From NCBI RefSeq assembly GCF_003573695.1, contig NC_039361.1:133642777-133706776 (forward strand): a DNA stretch of 64,000 bases, in the 5' to 3' direction. How positions within the stretch are numbered: the first letter of the stretch is position 1; each line of letters starts with the position of its first letter. Under the pieces are notes generated by a model. The model did no database searches and was not told where the DNA came from. It was given only the letters and a program-made list of their open reading frames with translations. The DNA is from Papaver somniferum. Its lineage: Eukaryota > Streptophyta > Magnoliopsida > Ranunculales > Papaveraceae. The position numbers and the translations under genes were made by a program. Shown here in pieces: positions 1 through 11,072 of the stretch.

Positions 1-330
1 AAGAGGAGATTTGCGGGATATACTTGCGATCAAGGTATCTTAGGGCCTTTGATAAAAGAGAGATTAAATATCAATTCTAGTTATTGTTAAAAAGCATGTT
101 TGTGAATGAAGATGAATCCTTAATCAATATCTTTATATCTTAATTTGTGTGCTTTATTTTATTTTATTTTAGTACATAAAAATCAGAAAACCCCCCATTG
201 GTATTTATAGGAATCCGAAACAATTTGACAACCCAAGTCTTCTCTGTGGGAACGGTCCTTTCTTTCCCTTGCTATATATTTTGAGTAGTAAGAAAGTGTA
301 ATTTATTTTTGACGCATACGACAGCGATCA
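1..330 (+). mobile_element. 3' part of a Ty3/gypsy-type LTR, cut by the window edge
   Basis: The stretch has the texture of a plant gypsy LTR tail: a CTGTGGGAACG box near 243 and a final GACAGCGATCA at 320-330 that closes with CA. Right after it, sequence matching the LTR-A family begins in reverse orientation, so this LTR probably belongs to an element inserted in an LTR-A copy. The start of the LTR and the other target duplication lie outside the window, so orientation and family (Athila or Tat) are inferred only from resemblance. Confidence 0.45.
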
Positions 331-925
331 TTCAAGGAATAAGACTTATATATATATATGTATTTCCACAATGATGCTTATATCCACCAATGGTTATATA
401 ATCTTAACTCTCGTTTCATTCATTGAAACATTCTCAGAGAACGTTATATAGTTGTTATTCACAAACTATTTTTCGTCAAAGCAATTTTCAAAGTGATTGA
501 AACATAACATGACTTTCGTCACTTGGTAAATATGAACTTGGTTAAAGCGAAAGCTTACCAACACATATTTCGAGAAATAGATAGGCGAGATAAACTCGGC
601 TCGAAATATCAAATGTGTATAATCTAAGTCTATATAGCAAAACGACTTTTGTCTCAAGATATGAGATAAATAGACTTTTGAGTGATAGATAAGTTCAAGT
701 CTCCACATACCTTTTAGTCGATGAAGTTCCACCGGTTCCTTGAGTAGTTCTTCGTCTTTTATGATGATCGCCATGGAGTTCTTGAGCTCAACTACACTTT
801 CTATCCTAGTCCGAGACCTTAGATATAGTAGACTAGAAATCAAGACTTATAGTTTTGATCACTAACATTGAAAAACATGCTTGAGATAGCAACGCATGCG
901 AGTTCGACCGAGCAATGCTCTAACA
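331..925 (-). mobile_element. LTR-A fragment (5' end of the LTR), reverse orientation
   Basis: Read on the minus strand it starts TGTTAGAGCATTGCTCGG at 925 and is collinear with the 5' part of the complete LTR-A copy at 58224-60557 and with the copy starting at 51756. Shared blocks include the GTTATATAGTTGTTATTCAC stretch near 444-463 and the passage around 540-580. Homology fades left of about 340, where another LTR is joined. A reading frame at 466-843 (-) is an accident of this LTR and shows no domain. Confidence 0.75.
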
Positions 926-1704
926 AACCTCACACCTACGAATTAGATGCAGAACGTCACAACCACTGCACTACAATTCAGTTGGCATTATATTTACAAA
1001 TTCCGGTTATTATTCAAGATATAACGCCTTCTCTACCCCTTTGATCAAAGTACAGATTCCTACTTTCTTTTTATATCCCATTTTAATCACCGTTCCGTAT
1101 ATACATTTATCTCCATTCTCATCTCTGCAAATGAGTACGGTCCTTAACTGTTCAAGCCTTAAATCGATGAAACGATCCGCATCCACCATCTCCTGATTCA
1201 TCCTTTTACTTTGTAATATCATGCTTTATCTTTCTGTCTTAACAATATATCTCTATTAATTATACTGTGAACTTATTTTGATGATGAATTAATTCATTGT
1301 GAAATCAGATTTGATCTTTCGTTTCACGAATATGGGTATTTATTGATATGTGAAACGTTGTATGAACGAATCTAAGAAAGGGCTGATCATGTTCTTTTTT
1401 TTTTGAGTGTATGGGATTATCATTTTTCTAGGTTTTAGATCCGAAATTTTGAGATTTAAAGCATTTAAGATAGTAAAAATTATAGATTAGTTGTTAGATG
1501 ATTTGTATTTTGAACTGAATAATGGTATTTTGTATGCATATGATGATAATATATGGAATCATTAAGGATATGAGTGAATCAGTGATTTAAAATCTAGATT
1601 TAATTAGATAAATCTTAACGAATTTAATGGGTGGTCGAGTGGATTGGGAGGAATTAGATCCAGTATGTTCTTATTCAGTATTACAAGCCCTAACAATAAC
1701 CATT
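926..1704. other. Non-coding stretch; no supported gene
   Basis: AT-rich sequence between two LTR-A fragments. A 70-codon frame on the minus strand (1010-1222), rich in charged residues, has no recognisable domain and no splice context. Nothing else is visible. Confidence 0.5.
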
Positions 1705-1860
1705 TCAAAGACGGACAACAGTATTGACGGGTTGGCGGGTTAACCCGTCTGACTCGCATGCCCTAAAAGCTCAACCCTAACTCGACCCTAATAACCAACA
1801 AGCCGGGTTAGGGCCGGGTTAGGCCCAACCCGCGGGTTGTAACCCTAATTGCCAGGTCTA
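1705..1860. mobile_element. GGGTT/AACCC-rich MITE-like insertion, possibly hAT-related
   Basis: A compositional island of repeated GGGTT and AACCC words (GGGTTGGCGGGTTAACCCG near 1728, AACCCGCGGGTTGTAACCC near 1828). Its right edge, TTGCCAGGTCTAG, resembles in reverse the TAGACCTGGCAA end I associate with short hAT-type plant elements. A matching left terminus and a clear 8-bp duplication were not found, so the family is a guess. Confidence 0.35.
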
Positions 1861-2799
1861 GTTTCTATCGTGTTGGGTACAATTGTTAGAATTGGCTCGA
1901 GATTTATATCTCTGATAGGCAAGATTGAAAAGTAACCAAAAACACCTTCGTATCATCGTTTGTGATTCCACAATATCTTGTTTCGTTAATCGATTAAGAT
2001 TATTGTGAAGTGATTGATAATAATAGGCTGTTCTTCGGGAATATAAGACCGGTTTATCAATTGGTTCCCGTTCACCTTAATTCATCAAAAGACGGAACAA
2101 AAACTCATAGATATTTCTATGGGAGACAGATTTATCTATTCCAGTAGACTTTTCTGTGTGAGACGGATTTTTTTTATCAAGTCTTCGACTTTGGGTCGTA
2201 ACAACTCTTGGTTGTGGGTGAGATCAGCTAAGGGAATCAAGTGCGTAGTATCCTGTTGAAACCAGAGACGTAAGGAACACAATTGTACCTTGAATCAGTG
2301 TAATATTGATTAGGGTTCAACTGCAATCCAGTCTGAAGTTCATTGGTAGTAGGCTAGTATCTGTAGCGATTTAATATAGTGTGGTGTTCAAAGCTGGACT
2401 AGGTCCCGGGATTTTTTTGCATTTGCGGTTTTCCTCATTAACAAAATTCTGGTGTCTGTATTATTTCTTTTCCGCATTATATTTTGTTATATAATTGAAA
2501 TATCACAGGTTGTGCGTTGTATCGATCAATTAGGAAATCCAACCTTTGGTTGTTGATTGAAATTAACTGATCCTTGAATATTGGGATTTGGTACCGTTTA
2601 AGTTACTTCTCTTATATTCAATCGGGCTCGCAAATTTCTATTTGTTGATTGCAGATTGAATTAAGAGTTAGAGATATAAACTCTTGTATATACTTTTCTC
2701 TAGATTGAGTCTGACTGTCCAGTTGATTCTCTAGAAAGTATATTGGAGTAAGTCCTCTCAGATTGCTGGGTGTGGTTGTTGTACCCCCGCATTTTCACT
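1861..2799 (+). mobile_element. LTR-A fragment (3' two-fifths of the LTR)
   Basis: Collinear on the plus strand with the reverse complement of 58224-59160 and with 60900-61640. Shared landmarks are TGCATTTGCGGTTTTCCTCA near 2420, TTGAAATATCACAGGTTGTG near 2497 and the terminal ACCCCCGCATTTTCA ending at 2799. No primer-binding site follows, and the 5' part of the LTR is missing, so this is a truncated remnant. Confidence 0.75.
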
Positions 2800-3052
2800 C
2801 TTCATCTTCCTTGGCTTTCATTGCATCTGACAGCAACTGCGGTTCTTCACAACAATTTTCATACATACACCTCAAATACCGTATCTTTTCCCTCGGCGAC
2901 TCCTTTTCCATCTTAATTCCAGTACAATATTTTTGGGGACACTTTGAGTAGATACATGGGCATTCAATAAAGCTATGGTTATCCTTGTAACAATGGACAA
3001 ATCTCTCTGGCTTCCACACAAACTATTTTTTTCCCTTACGATTAGAACTCAT
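2795..3052 (-). pseudogene. Short Cys-rich reading frame interrupted by an in-frame stop
   Basis: On the minus strand an ATG at 3052 opens MSSNRKGKK, then a TAG at 3025-3023, then about 74 further codons in the same frame to 2795. The second part contains a C-P-x(3)-C pair, a later C-x(4)-C pair and the segment EKIRYLRCMYENC, which looks like a small zinc-binding (GRF-like) module. I know this kind of short Cys-rich frame from transposon-associated plant proteins but cannot name the family. The in-frame stop argues that it is dead. Confidence 0.3.
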
Positions 3053-3525
3053 TGTTGAGGATTGTTTTTCTACTGGAGTTAATTTCGAATAGAGGTAAGA
3101 TATTTTGAGGATATTTTTGGGTAACCTTACCGACGTTTTTATAATGCGAGTGAAATGCGAAAGTGTCGTTTTTGAACAGCGATGACCGTTGGTAAAAACT
3201 TTGGGACGTTGGTGAAAAGAATGGGTCATTTGTAAACAGTGATAACACTCTTTCAAATAATTTTAGGTTATTTAATGTGACCGTGTTTGTTGGTTATTGC
3301 CTATACATAGGGTCCATCACAACTATCATAGACACCCGACTACCCAAAAAAAGTTAAAGGCGTTTACTGTAACTGGAAGTGTCAGATTTAACCTATAAAT
3401 ATACTTCATCGGTAAGATCATTATGCACAATTGCTTTTAAGAAAATAAATATTTCATTGCGATATAATCTTATTCCTTTGAGTATAATTTTCTTTTTTAA
3501 GTTTTACATATTTTATCTACATAAA

Positions 3526-3711
3526 ATGGCAACCCCGTACACTTCACAGGAAGACGAAGCTCTAACACGGGAGTACTGCAACGTTTCGAATGATCCAGAC
3601 GTATTAAGAGACGAAAAATCAAATGAGTTTTGGATTAGTGTTTCCCAATTGTTTACCGAAATAATTGGCATACAACTCATCCATTACATTAATAAATTTG
3701 TTAGGCGATGA
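3526..3711 (+). pseudogene. N-terminal fragment of a Myb/SANT-like transposon protein
   Basis: From the ATG at 3526 the frame reads MATPYTSQEDEALTREYCNV and continues with an FWISVSQLF segment. This matches the start of the Myb/SANT-like domain of plant proteins often annotated as PIF/Harbinger ORF1 or 'glutathione S-transferase T3-like' (Y-T-x-x-E-D-E-x-L and f-W-x-x-v-x-x-x-f). The frame ends after 61 codons, before a full domain could form, so it is a truncated copy. The neighbouring minus-strand frame at 3619-3843 overlaps its 3' end. Confidence 0.4.
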
Positions 3712-3843
3712 AGACGAAGTTGCATTTGAAGTTGCCTGTTTGCTTCTATTTTGTATCTCTTCTTCCATTTCGGTAATTGATTTGGTTGTTCGCTTGCATT
3801 TTCTAAGTATGTTTTCGATAGTTGATGATGATGGAGTTGACAT
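3619..3843 (-). CDS. Small hypothetical reading frame, Ser/Lys-rich
   Basis: An ATG at 3843 opens a 74-codon frame (MSTPSSSTIENILRKCKR...) with a Ser-rich start, a charged likely helical middle and a C-terminal NVMDELYANYFGKQL. I do not recognise it. It lies tail to tail with the Myb-like fragment and overlaps it on the opposite strand. It could be a piece of a transposon second ORF or chance. No introns or promoter elements are evident. Confidence 0.2.
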   Translation of the reverse strand: MSTPSSSTIENILRKCKRTTKSITEMEEEIQNRSKQATSNATSSSSPNKFINVMDELYANYFGKQLGNTNPKLI

Positions 3844-3999
3844 CTTAAAATGAAAAAAAATTAACAGTGGAGAAATATTTTTGTGAATAAGGTAGTGTAT
3901 GATACTGAATAGGTTATCCTCTTTATATACACACAAAGGAACAACGACTATAATTTTAAATTCATTTGAGAAATTGATGTAATGCTGTACAGATTATTG

Positions 4000-4236
4000 G
4001 GAAAACTACTTATATTTATAAATTAAATAACACCCCTATTTTCGGCATACTGACAAGCAATATTCACAGAATGAGACGTTGGAAAACTGACAAGTTGGAG
4101 GGCCAATACTTTATTTGGAAAAACTACAAATATTTTTAAATTAAATAAGTACATTATTTTCGGAATACCGCCAAGCTATAAAATTTGAATGAGACGTTGG
4201 AACCTTGAAAACGCGTTGAGCCAACACTTTTAATGG
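4000..4236. repeat. Diverged direct duplication, two units of about 118 bp
   Basis: Units 4000-4116 and 4117-4236 share an order of landmarks: GGAAAAACTAC, an AT-rich TAAATTAAATAA, ATTTTCGG, AATGAGACGTTGGAA and a GCCAA-x-ACTTT block. A third partial start (GGGAAAACAACAAC) follows at about 4237. They lie downstream of the plant-mobile-domain pseudogene and may be terminal repeats of an old element. Confidence 0.5.
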
Positions 4237-4838
4237 GAAAACAACAACAATTAAAGTTGGTTGTTTTGCATAATCAATAAAAATGTCTGCATTATTGATT
4301 ACAATATTATATTGGATACCCTGCAAACACTATTAAAGGAATCAGTGAGATTGCAAGTTGGGAAGAAATCAGTCTCCCCTACCACATAAAATAACAACGG
4401 AAGACCCCTACCACAAGGTGTATCACAAGATTATTATACAGATACAAAAATGTCCAAATACGTCTAGTCAACATCAAACTAAAGATTGCAAAGAAAATTA
4501 CAAATATAAAAAAGTTTTTTCTTTAACATACATACTAGTTTCAACGTACTTTTTTTTGTCATTTGAAGCTCATGAATCAGGTGGGGTATCCATAACACCA
4601 TCAAAAGTGCCATCCATCGAAAGACCAATGTTGAGATCCATACCCACCGAATCATCTACCTGACTCCCCAATCCGATATCCATATTTCCGTGATACGCAC
4701 TTGCATAGGAGTCTTCGTTGGTCGAACCGACTGATAACATTCTTCAAGATTATACATAATAGTACCTGATGGTTGGGGAGTTGCCGCAACACCTTCATGT
4801 TATTGAAATGAGTTGTGTAGTGTCTGTTCCTCTGGCAT

Positions 4839-6608
4839 TTAGGGTGAACTACTCCAAGTCGGTGTCCCGCCTGTGGTAAAACCGGAAGAAGAAGAGTTCC
4901 CACGAAGACAGTACTTCCTTGTATGGTCCTTAGAAATTCTTTTACATTCATTGATAAACATGTGTTGCTCGAAACACTTGTTCAACAATTCCTCCTAAAA
5001 ACATATATTAATTAAACAATTAATCCATTTCACAACAAATACTAGAAAGACAAGGAAAAAAATTGTAACGTACTTACCCGTCCGGCGGTAATATAATCAA
5101 AATTAAAGGGAAAAGATGTAGGCCTCGGCACCACCAAATCTGTAAGATCCCTATTAATGTACACAGGGAAATACCAATCAACTATTGGTAGTTCACTCAC
5201 AAGCTTGTCCTCTGGATAATCGTCATATGAATGAGACATCATGTTAGGAGGTGGACGAGAGGGTATGCATCGACTTGTACTATCACATCATGGTTCTGTA
5301 TGTATGTAACTCCTTCAGGAAATAACGGTCCCATACTCTTATCCTTCCACCATTTATAGTACAAGTCGGCCTTAGGGAGGCACCAGTAATGATGTACGGT
5401 TTTAACTTCGATTGGATGGACTAAATCTAACTCGGGGGATCACATGGGATAACTACTTCACCCGTAATCTGATGCACAAATCTCTCACCGAGGTACACAC
5501 TCAACCTCTCACCGTTCGACCCATAGAATACAACTCTGGTCCTTGATAAGTTTTTTTCCGCCATTACCTCTGCATAATCTCTCTACTGATCATCTTTCCA
5601 AGGTTTCCATATAACAGCTTCTCTAGTTCTCATGTCCATCTAGTGTCGGGCTGTGCCAAATGAATGCTTGAAGCTATCAACTTGACTTCGACGATTTTCC
5701 TTCCTCAATAATAAAATTGCGGGATAGAGACACTGATTACTGATGATAGTTTCGTTCATTCTCAAAAGTGGTTGGAATTTGCGGAAATAAAAGTAGTACC
5801 AATACTCTAGAATATTCCACATCCCACCCATTTCAGTACGCGCTAGAGGTCCATTTGTCAAGGCAATCATACAAATTTCCTAATAGGGCACTACCCTAAT
5901 CATATTGGCCCAAGTTATGCAAATTGTCCAAAAATTCTAACCATCCCTTGTGTACTCTTGTCATGGTGTTTCCTAACAGAAATCTACCAATGCACCACAA
6001 CAAAAAATTCTAGTAAATTCTTCCCATACACCCTGGTTCTCATGGTGTTCCCTACTATTAATGTAGTGCACAAGAAAACTAAATAGAATGTTGCATGTAG
6101 TAGATTCCCATACACCAACTTTATCACGAGGACGACACTCTCTAGCCGCTTGCTATGCAGTATCTGCTCTTACATCATGGTTTTCCTTCGCACAAGAAAT
6201 ATACGTGTTATCATATCCTAAATAATTTGTCTTCTTCAAACCAGGACGTATTCTTGGCAACGTTCGTCCACCACCAATTGGAAGACCGGTTAGCCTTACA
6301 AAATCTAAAGGTGTTATTCCTAATTCAAACTCCGGAAAATTAAATGACCTAGTTTTCTTCCACCATTTCTCCATAAGTGCTATCGGTTAATTTACAATCG
6401 GCACAAGATAAATCAAATTCAAACACCAAAGAAAAACCACACCTTTGTAACACATCCAAGGCTTGAGGATTATTTTCCACCGCTATGTCATAATATTTCT
6501 TCACTTGAGACCAACTTGTTTAAATTTCATACCCCTATCACCTAATGAGTTACTTTTATGATTTACATCACCCTTCCTAGACAAAATCTCACTCGACGCT
6601 ATTGCCAT
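4839..6608 (-). pseudogene. Plant mobile domain (PMD/MAIL-type) gene, broken
   Basis: The start is taken at the ATG at 6608 (MAIASSEILSRKG...). The PMD signature follows at 6374-6240: W-W-K-K-T, F-N-F-P-E-F-E-L-G-I-T-P-L-D-F-V-R-L-T-G-L-P. Further PMD-like segments come at 5870-5640 (WNILEYWYYFYF) and 5640-5270 (RVVFYGSNGERLSVYLGERF, then HHYWCLPKADLYYKWWK). An intact donor GTAAGTACG near 5075 leads through a short intron to a last exon (EELLNKCFEQHMFINECKRI) that ends with TAA at 4839. Damage: a frameshift near 6500, another near 6370, an in-frame TAG near 5590 (DDQ-stop-RDY) and a frameshift near 5440. PMD proteins are plant-specific, and many copies are carried by transposons. A pseudogene is the simplest reading. 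Confidence 0.65.
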
Positions 6609-7797
6609 TGACTACAATGAAAACAAGCACAATATATATTACTCACATCCTCCATTTATGATTATAAAGTTTTTATCTAAATTGAAAATTTTAAAAATGA
6701 CCCAAACATTACATTGTAAATCATTAACAATTCTTTCATCTATATCTAAAAACTAAAAAAATTTACCCAAGCATTATAAATCAGCAAAAATTCATTCATC
6801 TCAAGATAATAAAAATAAAATAAAATCCCGAATGTATGTATTACTCTCATGCTCCATAGAACCCTAAAACCCTAAGATACCAAGAACTATTCAAAATGAA
6901 ATGAAATCAAACATACATCAATCAACCATCGACATATTACTTAATACATAATCAATAACAATCACTACAAATACTACAATCAATAACAATCAAAAGAGTT
7001 AGGTTCAATTACATACCTCAACGAGTTTTGGGTCTTTCGAATCAAATTAATTTAAACCATATGATCACCATCCCATAATGATAAAAACCTCCAATGAATT
7101 CTCTTAATATTTCACCAATCACCCACACTCAATCACCAAAAAGGATGAAGAGAAAACCCTAGATGAAGAAGAGATTTTGAGAAAATTTCCGATGAGGAGG
7201 AGAAAACGATGCTTTTATCTGTAATATAATTGGAGCGAGGGACAAGACATCACTTCAACGCGTGTTGACCAGTCAAGCGAGGACTACGGTCTCGCTTTTG
7301 AAGCGACGTTTGAGACCTCACTCAAGCGATGTTTGCGTTCTCGCCCATATTGAAATTACCTCTCCCACCGTTACACTCAGGCCTCTCTTCAGCGTGACGT
7401 GGCTTCACTGTGCAACCTCTACCTTACCTCATCCACTACACTTAGCCTAATAAGGATCATATACACATTTTGGTAGCATAAAGAAAAAAAATCATATATA
7501 CATTTTAGTATAGAAATCATACTTAAATTCTTTACCGATTGTTTCCAGTTTCTAAAACAAGTTCATACTGATTATGTAGGAATTCAAAATGAAATCCAAA
7601 AGAAAAGCATTGGAAGAAAGATAAATCAAGAATTAAGCTTAAATTGGATGAAAATTAAACACAAATTACAAATTTATGCATACGCAAGAGATTAAAATAT
7701 ATTTTTTTTGAGAAATAGATAGAATTCGGGCTAACTCAGGTTATCACCCGACTTGCTAACCACGAACTTTAAAATCTGTCAATATACGTATATCAAT
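6609..7797. other. AT-rich non-coding stretch with one GC-richer block
   Basis: Upstream region of the PMD pseudogene. 6620-7000 is A/T-rich. At 7130-7200 the sequence resembles a 5' UTR read on the minus strand. 7230-7450 is a GC-richer block with repeated AAGCGA words. No gene or RNA is supported. Confidence 0.4.
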
Positions 7798-9120
7798 CAG
7801 GGCTGGGATCACCTGTCCCCTTTTTCTGTATCCCCTCATGTCCCACCAATTATAAAAAAACACGTGTAAAGAAAATAAATACCTAATCAACGCCGTTAAC
7901 TGTGGCGTTAGGCATTACTGTATTTTATTTGTTTATCTTCTCCCTGACTTTTGGAGTTCTTATGTAAGTTAGAATGTTAGATTGATCGTTGTGAAGATGC
8001 TATAGAAATTTTTAAGATTTGTTTTCTTTGATCATCAAAAAAAATGATAGAGATTGTTAAGGTTTAAAAAATAAACTTTACTAATTCATTAGATTTTAGC
8101 CATAAATCAGACTATCCAACTACATATTGATTAGGTCTTTGGATAGCAACTACAAGAATAACAAGACCCCTAAGCGTTCATAGAATTTTCAAAGATAAAA
8201 AAATATTCAACATCATATCATGAAAGAAGTGAGTATGACTCCAATTTCTGCTCAATTAAGAAGGTATATGGCATGTTAAATAAAGATCTAATGTGGGAGC
8301 AAAGAGCTACGAGAATTCGCAGTACTGGATCCGATGGTTGAACTTGAGCAGAAGATACTTCAATGGCAATAACTACTAGATTAATGCTACGGCAGTGAAA
8401 GCCGACCAAAAATTCGAACGAAGTCGAATCTACTTATGACTAAATTTTGATATTTTGCAACTATTAAGTATTATGAATGGATGTTATGATATTTTGCGAC
8501 TATATTACTTATGAGTGGATATAAGCCATTGTAATAGTTTTTGGAATAATCTTTTAGTTTATCAATTAGGAGCAGATAAAATCATTCTTAATCATTTTTG
8601 ACATATAGGATTGTTTTTAAATTTGATTTCAAGCAACCAAAGATGGGATTGATTTATTTTGAATGACCAAAAATGACTATGTACTCTTAAGAGTTTGAAT
8701 TACTAGTGTGTTATTATTTATTTGTGAATAACTTCCCTTCCCATAATTGGGCTAGCAATGCTAAAAAGTCATATTGATAAAAAAAGAACGCGTGATTGGG
8801 GATATAAAAACAAATTGGGGGTTATAGATTACTTCCCCCAACCAGTAGTGTTTGTTAAGGGGTGATTTTTGGGTATGAAAATACTAAAATACCCTTCCCT
8901 CAAAATAAAAATGTAAAAACTTAAAATAAAAAAAAAATATAAAATCATATCCCCCATTTCCATCTTCACTTCTTATTATTCTCTTTTAAGGTTAGGGATT
9001 TGAAACCCAAATATTCCCCATTCCCTTTCAAATTCTAAATTTTCCCCATTCCCTTTCAAATTCTCTTCTCCTTCTCTGCCGACTCCTCACTTTGAAAACG
9101 ATTTTTTTTTTTACATTGGG

Positions 9121-9248
9121 AAGTGATGAAAACCATGCCGGTAGTGATGAAGACCATGCCGGAATTGATGAATACCATGCCGGAATTGATGAATACCATG
9201 TCGGTAATGATGAAAACCATGCCGGTAGTGATGAAGCCCATGCCGGAA
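9121..9248. repeat. 21-bp tandem repeat, about six units
   Basis: Units of the form GTGATGAAAACCATGCCGGTA follow one another with substitutions only (AATTGATGAATACCATGCCGG and similar). Because 21 is a multiple of three, long open frames appear on both strands (9028-9363 minus, 9092-9310 plus). These are by-products of the repeat, not genes. Further isolated copies of the ATGCCGG word continue to about 9690. Confidence 0.85.
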
Positions 9249-9583
9249 ATAATTTTTTTACATCGCCTGAAGTGATGCATGCCGGCAAACGGTGCCGGCA
9301 TGGTTGGTAACTAACATTCAATGCCGTAACTAAATGCCGGCATGCTCGATAGAAATCTATCAATGCCGGTAGTCAAGTGAAAAAAAATTCAATTCTCTGG
9401 ATACTTTACATCGTGTGCCGGCATAGAAATTTAAGCAACATACTATGCCGGAAAACGGTGCCGGCATGCTTGAGAATTAACTAACTGTGCTGGAAGTGAT
9501 GAAAAGCAGAAAAAAATCAAAACGGAATAAGTTTTGAATTTCAAAACCAGAAAAAATTTCTATGAGACGCTGTCTCGCACTCT

Positions 9584-9642
9584 GCTAGGGGGCGCTGCCC
9601 CCTAGACCCTCGAACACAGCCGGGAGGGGCTACTCCCTCCCA
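9584..9642. other. GC-rich twin hairpins
   Basis: Two near-perfect palindromes lie close together: arms CTAGGGGGC and GCCCCCTAG around GCT (9584-9604), and GGGAGGGG with CTCCCTCCC (9622-9642). They are much richer in GC than the surroundings. Similar islands occur in the solo LTR at 32164-32796. No known RNA gene fits. Confidence 0.6.
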
Positions 9643-10943
9643 GACCCCCTGGATAAGCTTGCTGCCGGCATAGTATTCATACCACGTCCATGCCGGCACC
9701 GAGGTTTTTCAGCTGCAAAAATGGTGGATTCAAAGAAAAAAAAATCAAGTTTTCAACCTCTTAGCAACAATTCTCTCTTCACAATCATCCTCCATTTTCA
9801 CCAAAATAATTTCCCTCTCAAATTTTCTTCTTCTCCTTCTAATCTCACCTCACTCAACCAAACACAAATAATAATACACACTAATCATTTATCAAATAAT
9901 CTTAAGATTTTACTAATTATTATTAATCACTAATCAGTGAGGAGTAGATTAGGAATTACTTAAAATACTTAGATAAGGGGTGACCCTGATTTGATATTTG
10001 AATCCCGTTTTTATCCTTTTCCTATATCCCCCAATTGTTTTTTATATCCCCCAATTGTTTTTTATATCCCCAATCGCGCGTTCTAAAAATATCTGGGCGC
10101 CTGGAAAGATGTTTCTTTGTATTTGATAATCATCCCTCTCCATTAATTCTTCTTCCTTTCATTCTGTAACAAAAAGTTGAAATTTGTTAATGAAACTTGT
10201 TTGTAAATCAGTTGATTGGTCGCTCATATCAATTTTCCTTTCCAATTTCACGGAAATTTCCAATTTAATTTGTGAAATTTCCTGTTCATTTCTTTCAGTT
10301 TTCTTTTTTAATTCGGCTCGAATACAGATCATTGGGTCGGACCCGGTGAAGTTCATATTCGAGTAGTTCATCTTCTTTAACCGTTTTTCTGCTACTGTTT
10401 ACAGTCCGAATCACCTGATCGATTCAGTGGATGATCAGATAAACTTTGAACTGATAATTTGTTCGTTTGATTGAAATTGTTGAACAATTTGTTTAGTTAT
10501 CTCAAATTATAACTCAATTTGGTGAATAAAAAATCACTTTTAATTTCTCTGCACATTTCTTGTGACTGACATGAATGAGTTTTTTTCATCACATAGGGAT
10601 TTCCTTTGATCGTCCAAATATTATTTAAGTTTAAACTCTAAATGGTTAAAGGAAGAGAGAAAAAAATGGTCATGGAGGAGGAACCACTATCTTATCAGCA
10701 ATATCTTTGAGAATTTATGTTTAGAGATAGCTTGTCTTTTTCTCGATTGTTCATCAAATAAATCAAAAGAAGGAGAGTGAATATATATCATCAAAATACT
10801 TTCTCTAATTAGATTATAATCATTCCGTGTTTGAAAGATAACAGAGTTAAACTAGGTGAGGAATTTTAGGACAGGTGGTATATTATGATTGGTGGGACAC
10901 CGGGGATAGGGAAACTGGGGACAGGGGATCCGAGCCTATCAAT

Positions 10944-11072
10944 TGTGCCAAAAGCACAACAAACACTACTTCATCAAGGGCAGTTTGGCAATGCCATTGT
11001 GTCTCTGGTCGTTACCAAGTCTGCAAAATGATAAGAGACTTCTTGGAAACTAAGGTCGGTATCTTTATTTTT
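10944..11072. other. Short unassigned stretch
   Basis: Sequence between the outer DNA element and the Stowaway MITE. Nothing is recognisable beyond a polypyrimidine-rich run at the right edge. Confidence 0.4.

Larger units (their letters stand above)
8786..10083. mobile_element. Inner inverted-repeat element with GAACGCG ends
   Basis: The left terminus GAACGCGTGATTGGGGATAT at 8786 is mirrored at 10077-10083 and inward (reverse: GAACGCGCGATTGGGGATAT). The next ATTGGGGG/CCCCCAAT block is duplicated on the right side. The flanks TAAAAAAA (8778-8785) and TAAAAATA (10084-10091) could be an 8-bp target duplication with one mismatch. The interior holds a 21-bp tandem array, many CCGGCAT/ATGCCGG words in both orientations and GC-rich hairpins, but no protein. 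A 70-codon frame at 9721-9933 is low-complexity. Confidence 0.6.
7798..10936. mobile_element. Non-autonomous DNA transposon, 3.1 kb, hAT-like ends
   Basis: Both ends carry the same inverted sequence. The left end reads CAGGGCTGGGATCACCTGTC from 7798; the right end, read in reverse from 10936, gives GGCTCGGATCCCCTGTCCCC. Similarity continues for about 60 bp on each side (GTGTCCCACCAAT is shared). The element is bracketed by TATCAAT at 7791-7797 and 10937-10943. With the preceding base this is an 8-bp duplication with one mismatch (ATATCAAT and CTATCAAT), and a CAGGG start also fits hAT. No transposase is present, and a second element (8786-10083) sits inside. Confidence 0.6.

Noticed and set aside
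9028..9363. Long frames on both strands at 9028-9363
   Set aside because: They arise from 21-bp tandem repeats, a multiple of three.
9584..9642. Organelle or rRNA-gene insertion
   Set aside because: High GC suggested it, but the sequence consists of short palindromes and matches no rRNA or plastid motif I can recognise.
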